From CAYONP01 sp964405335 (lineage in GTDB: Bacteria > Armatimonadota > UBA10988), in the NCBI GenBank assembly GCA_964405335.1, contig CAYONP010000156.1, positions 1-6,940 of the forward strand: a stretch of 6,940 bases of DNA. Direction: 5' to 3'. The notes under the pieces were generated by a model, which saw only the letters and a list, made by a program, of their open reading frames with translations, was not told the DNA's origin and did no database searches. Numbering within the stretch: the first letter of the stretch is position 1; each line of letters opens with the position of its first letter. The position numbers and the translations under genes were made by a program. Below are positions 5,124 through 6,940 of this stretch, one piece after another.

Positions 5124-5792
5124 TCAGGTGAACAGGCCCATCGTGGTCAGCGCCGCGATGGTCGCCCGCGCGTCGTCGCCGACCTTCTCGCCCTCCGTGC
5201 CGATCTTGCTGGCGCCGGCGAGGATGCTGTTGACGATGCTGCTGAACGCCCGCAGCTCGGCCGAGGTCGGCGTCGCGCTGAAGCTGGCCGACAGCACCGT
5301 GCTCGCCACCGGCAGGTCGCTCGCCACGATGCTCGACATGATGGCGTTGGTCGAGGTCGCCGAGACGCTCTCCGGGCTCGCCGTCGGCGTGCCCGACTGC
5401 CAGGGATCGACCCAGACCTGCGTCGCGGACTTGATCCCGACGATGCGACCGACGGTGACCAGGTTGGTCACGTCGGCGGCCAGGCCGACCGTCGTATCGT
5501 CGACCGCGTAGACCAGCTTGCCGAGGTCGTCGGCCGCGGCAGCCGCGATGTCGGCGAGGAAGATCTGGGTGTTGTCGACCTTGACCGACAGGCCGTCGTC
5601 GGCGTTGTCAACCCGGTCGCCGTAGTTGACGCCGAGGAACTGAAGCCCGGCCGTGTCGGCCGCCGGCAGCGCCTCGCCGTTGCTGTCGCGGCAGACCATC
5701 GCGCCGCTGTAGATCACCGCGTCGTTCTTGAGCGAATAGGTCCACGGCCCGCGTGGACGACGCTCGCGCTGCAGATCGTCCGAGAGCGCCAT
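5124..5792 (-). CDS. Head decoration (capsid cement) protein with C-terminal extension
   Basis: This 222-residue protein lies between protease and major capsid genes, the usual position of decoration proteins that bind the outer capsid surface and stabilise it. Residues about 20-132 look like a cement-type beta domain, with NDAVIYSGAMVCRD, LQFLGVNYGDRV, a DLGKLVYAVDD strand and VGRIVGIKSATQVWVDPWQ at its end. Residues 133-222 are a separate Ser/Thr/Ala-rich segment followed by a helical stretch ending TIAALTTMGLFT, resembling the C-terminal tails of head-fibre-like proteins. ATG 5792-5790 is 8 nt after GGAGGT, and the protease stop is one base away. There is no signal peptide. A general virion protein with an unrelated fold is the alternative. 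The first domain is the better supported part. Confidence 0.68.
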   Translation of the reverse strand: MALSDDLQRERRPRGPWTYSLKNDAVIYSGAMVCRDSNGEALPAADTAGLQFLGVNYGDRVDNADDGLSVKVDNTQIFLADIAAAAADDLGKLVYAVDDTTVGLAADVTNLVTVGRIVGIKSATQVWVDPWQSGTPTASPESVSATSTNAIMSSIVASDLPVASTVLSASFSATPTSAELRAFSSIVNSILAGASKIGTEGEKVGDDARATIAALTTMGLFT

Positions 5793-5793
5793 G

Positions 5794-6300
5794 TCAGCTC
5801 ACCTCCTGCCCGAACATCGTCTCGACCGGCTGTCCGAACTGCTGCGCGACGCTCTTCTCCTCCTCGGAGAAAACCCGCTTGCCCGCGTCGGCCGCCGGCT
5901 CCGCGCCGCTGAAGCCCCGCTCGCCCGGCTCGTAGAACCGGAGCTGGCCGAACAGCTTCATCCCGCGGCTCGCCAGCGCCTCGGGCAGCTCGGCCAGGAA
6001 CTCGGCCAGCGCGTCGCGGCTGTGCGGCACCAGGCGCTGCCGGCCGCCCTCGCCGAACGTCAGCCCGCCAGCCTCCTCGCGGAACTGCAACCGCGCCCGG
6101 TCGCGCTTCAGCTCGGCCACCTCGGCCTTCACCTCGCGCAGCTCGCGGAACGCCAGGCTCTCTCCCTCGACCGCGGCCGCGTCGACGTCGGGCTCGGTCG
6201 CCTCGGCCTCACCGGCCGGCGTCCCCGCCTCAGTCTCGGCGCTCGCCGTAACCTCCGCCTCGGCCTCCGCCTCGTCGCGCTCGTCGGTCTTGTCGCGCAT
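5794..6300 (-). CDS. Internal in-frame scaffold protein (Mu Z-like), alternative product of the protease gene
   Basis: ATG at 6300-6298 is codon 179 of the protease-scaffold gene and is preceded by GGAGG with a 5-nt spacer, a better site than the one at the annotated protease start. Initiation here would give a 168-residue protein holding only the acidic stretch, the coiled coil (SLAFRELREVKAEVAELKRD) and the C-terminal capsid-interacting part. In Mu, scaffold Z is made in the same way from within gene I, so that many scaffolds accompany few protease copies. The junction lies just after the protease fold ends, where an independent product makes structural sense. The product is inferred from the site and the precedent. 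Confidence 0.6.
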   Translation of the reverse strand: MRDKTDERDEAEAEAEVTASAETEAGTPAGEAEATEPDVDAAAVEGESLAFRELREVKAEVAELKRDRARLQFREEAGGLTFGEGGRQRLVPHSRDALAEFLAELPEALASRGMKLFGQLRFYEPGERGFSGAEPAADAGKRVFSEEEKSVAQQFGQPVETMFGQEVS

Positions 6301-6834
6301 GTCGTCCTCCGGCCCGTCGGCCTCCCAGAACACCCACACCGTCGGCTCTTCCGCCTCGTCGAAGTGCTGCAACGTCGCCGGCGGCAGGTCGCGGAACTGC
6401 GGGCGCACGACCAGACCGGCGCCCTCGAACACGTCTCGGTGGGTCTCACCCGTGCGCGCGTCGGTCCAGCGGGACCGCCACTCGGGCGAGACGAAGGGGA
6501 ACTCCTGGTTGCGGATGGCCTGGACGCCGCGCGAGTTCCACTCGATCTCGCCCCACAGACCAGCGGAATCGGTCTCGACGCCGGTAATCCAGCCGGCCGC
6601 GCCCTGCTTCGTGTCGTGGTCGATCGTGACCGGCAGCCGCCCGTGATAGGTCTTGACCTGCCGCCGCACGTTCTCGGCCATCCGAGCGACCGTCTCGGGC
6701 GTCACCTCGACCACGCCGTACTGCGGATGATGCTCGCGGACGATCGGCACCAGGAGCTGGCGCGATCGGCCCGCGACCACCGGCGCTACCTGAACCGCGA
6801 TCCTCGGCTGCAACAGCCTCCCCAAATGCCGCAA
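5794..6834 (-). CDS. Capsid maturation protease / scaffold polyprotein, Mu gpI-like
   Basis: This 346-residue protein combines an N-terminal protease (to about residue 150) with a C-terminal scaffold. The protease part has the Mu-like prohead protease signatures LPVTIDHDTKQGAAGWITG (67-85), GLWGEIEWNSRGVQAI (92-107) and FPFVSPEWR (112-120). His73 and Ser116 are the most likely catalytic residues by analogy with this family. It should cleave scaffold during prohead maturation. Residues 180-225 are very acidic and Ala/Glu-rich, 226-255 form a likely coiled coil, and the C-terminal 90 residues probably bind capsid protein. The start is uncertain. TTG at 6834-6832 is the first usable codon after an in-frame TAG and keeps the first protease strand, but it has no good ribosome binding site and ends a hairpin stem. 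TTG 6825, TTG 6813 or GTG 6780 are alternatives. Confidence 0.85.
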   Translation of the reverse strand: MRHLGRLLQPRIAVQVAPVVAGRSRQLLVPIVREHHPQYGVVEVTPETVARMAENVRRQVKTYHGRLPVTIDHDTKQGAAGWITGVETDSAGLWGEIEWNSRGVQAIRNQEFPFVSPEWRSRWTDARTGETHRDVFEGAGLVVRPQFRDLPPATLQHFDEAEEPTVWVFWEADGPEDDMRDKTDERDEAEAEAEVTASAETEAGTPAGEAEATEPDVDAAAVEGESLAFRELREVKAEVAELKRDRARLQFREEAGGLTFGEGGRQRLVPHSRDALAEFLAELPEALASRGMKLFGQLRFYEPGERGFSGAEPAADAGKRVFSEEEKSVAQQFGQPVETMFGQEVS

Positions 6835-6871
6835 GCGCGGCAGCCGCCCCGCAGGGCTTCTGCCGCGCTTG
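6832..6871 (-). promoter_or_regulatory. Perfect 12-bp hairpin in the leader of the protease gene
   Basis: The minus strand reads CAAGCGCGGCAG (6871-6860), a 16-nt loop, then the exact reverse complement CTGCCGCGCTTG (6843-6832). The last three bases of the stem are the TTG proposed as the protease start, and a GGGGCGG purine motif lies in the loop (6850-6844). Inside the loop CCC and GGG can pair further. No U-tract follows, so a simple terminator is not favoured. The element could hide the start codon, protect the 5' end of the mRNA or attenuate transcription. Confidence 0.65.
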
Positions 6872-6897
6872 TGAGACTGCGCAGCTTGTTGGCGAAT

Positions 6898-6927
6898 AGT
6901 CTACCAGCGCCGATTCGGCGCTGTCAA
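6898..6927 (-). promoter_or_regulatory. Sigma70-like promoter upstream of the capsid operon
   Basis: A perfect -35 hexamer TTGACA (6927-6922) and a -10-like TAGACT (6903-6898, 4 of 6 matches) are separated by 18 bp. TGG just before the -10 gives an extended -10 motif. Transcription would start near 6891, leaving a leader of about 57 nt before the putative TTG start of the protease gene. The location corresponds to the Mu late promoter P_I, upstream of gene I. The local sequence is less GC-rich than its surroundings, as expected for a promoter. Confidence 0.55.
6906..6922. promoter_or_regulatory. 17-nt palindrome in the promoter spacer, possible operator
   Basis: AGCGCCGAATCGGCGCT (minus strand) is a perfect palindrome of two 8-nt arms around one central base. 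It fills nearly the whole spacer between the -35 and -10 elements, touching the last base of the -35. A dimeric regulator bound here would contact the face of the promoter used by RNA polymerase. It could repress, or activate in the manner of MerR-type proteins that bind between the two elements. No regulator gene is visible in the window. Confidence 0.5.
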
Positions 6928-6940
6928 GTGCCGATCAGAA

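Noticed and set aside
6935..6937. A TGA on the minus strand that might end an upstream gene
   Set aside because: Only one codon precedes it in the window, so no coding frame can be supported.
1..6940. tRNA genes, CRISPR arrays, insertion sequences, attachment sites
   Set aside because: I looked for tRNA-like folds with CCA-proximal motifs, regularly spaced direct repeats, transposase motifs and terminal inverted repeats, and found none that could be supported.

Overview
The window is part of the late structural (virion morphogenesis) module of a tailed phage or integrated prophage. It has very high GC content and strong GC bias at third codon positions, which suggests a GC-rich bacterial host, plausibly a proteobacterium, though the sequence does not fix the taxon. 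Every credible gene lies on the minus strand, so the module reads from right to left. The long plus-strand open frames are shadows of these genes.

The layout in order of transcription is as follows. At 6940-6835 is a short non-coding leader with a promoter-like TTGACA/TAGACT pair. Its spacer is almost filled by a perfect 17-nt palindrome, and a perfect 12-bp hairpin follows. At 6834-5794 is a Mu gpI-type capsid maturation protease fused to an acidic, coiled-coil scaffold. A well-placed internal ribosome binding site could produce the scaffold alone (6300-5794), as with Mu I/Z. Next come a head decoration (cement-like) protein with a C-terminal extension (5792-5124) and a Mu gpT-like major capsid protein (5110-4199). 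Then follow a GT-A-type glycosyltransferase (4199-3360), a head-tail connector candidate (3360-2932), a neck or tail-terminator candidate (2932-2480), a second, paralogous glycosyltransferase (2483-1647), an 88-residue orphan (1669-1403), a tail tube protein (1399-968), a tail assembly chaperone with a probable -1 frameshift product (957-496 and 957-398), and the start of a tape measure protein (319-1) that leaves the window.

The head genes are Mu-like. There is no tail sheath gene before the tube gene, and the G/GT-style chaperone follows it. This points to a Mu-type head joined to a non-contractile siphovirus tail, the arrangement known from Pseudomonas transposable phages such as B3 and D3112. 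Whether this phage is transposable cannot be seen here.

The most unusual feature is the pair of related, soluble, apparently intact glycosyltransferases inside the capsid-connector block. The first is coupled to the capsid gene by a TGATG overlap, and the chain of overlaps continues through both connector genes to the second enzyme. The simplest reading is a virion-glycosylation cassette acting on capsid or neck proteins, but the acceptor is unknown. Other points worth attention are the promoter-palindrome in the position of the Mu P_I late promoter, and a 15-bp perfect hairpin inside a 24-codon mini-ORF between the frameshifted chaperone and the tape measure gene.
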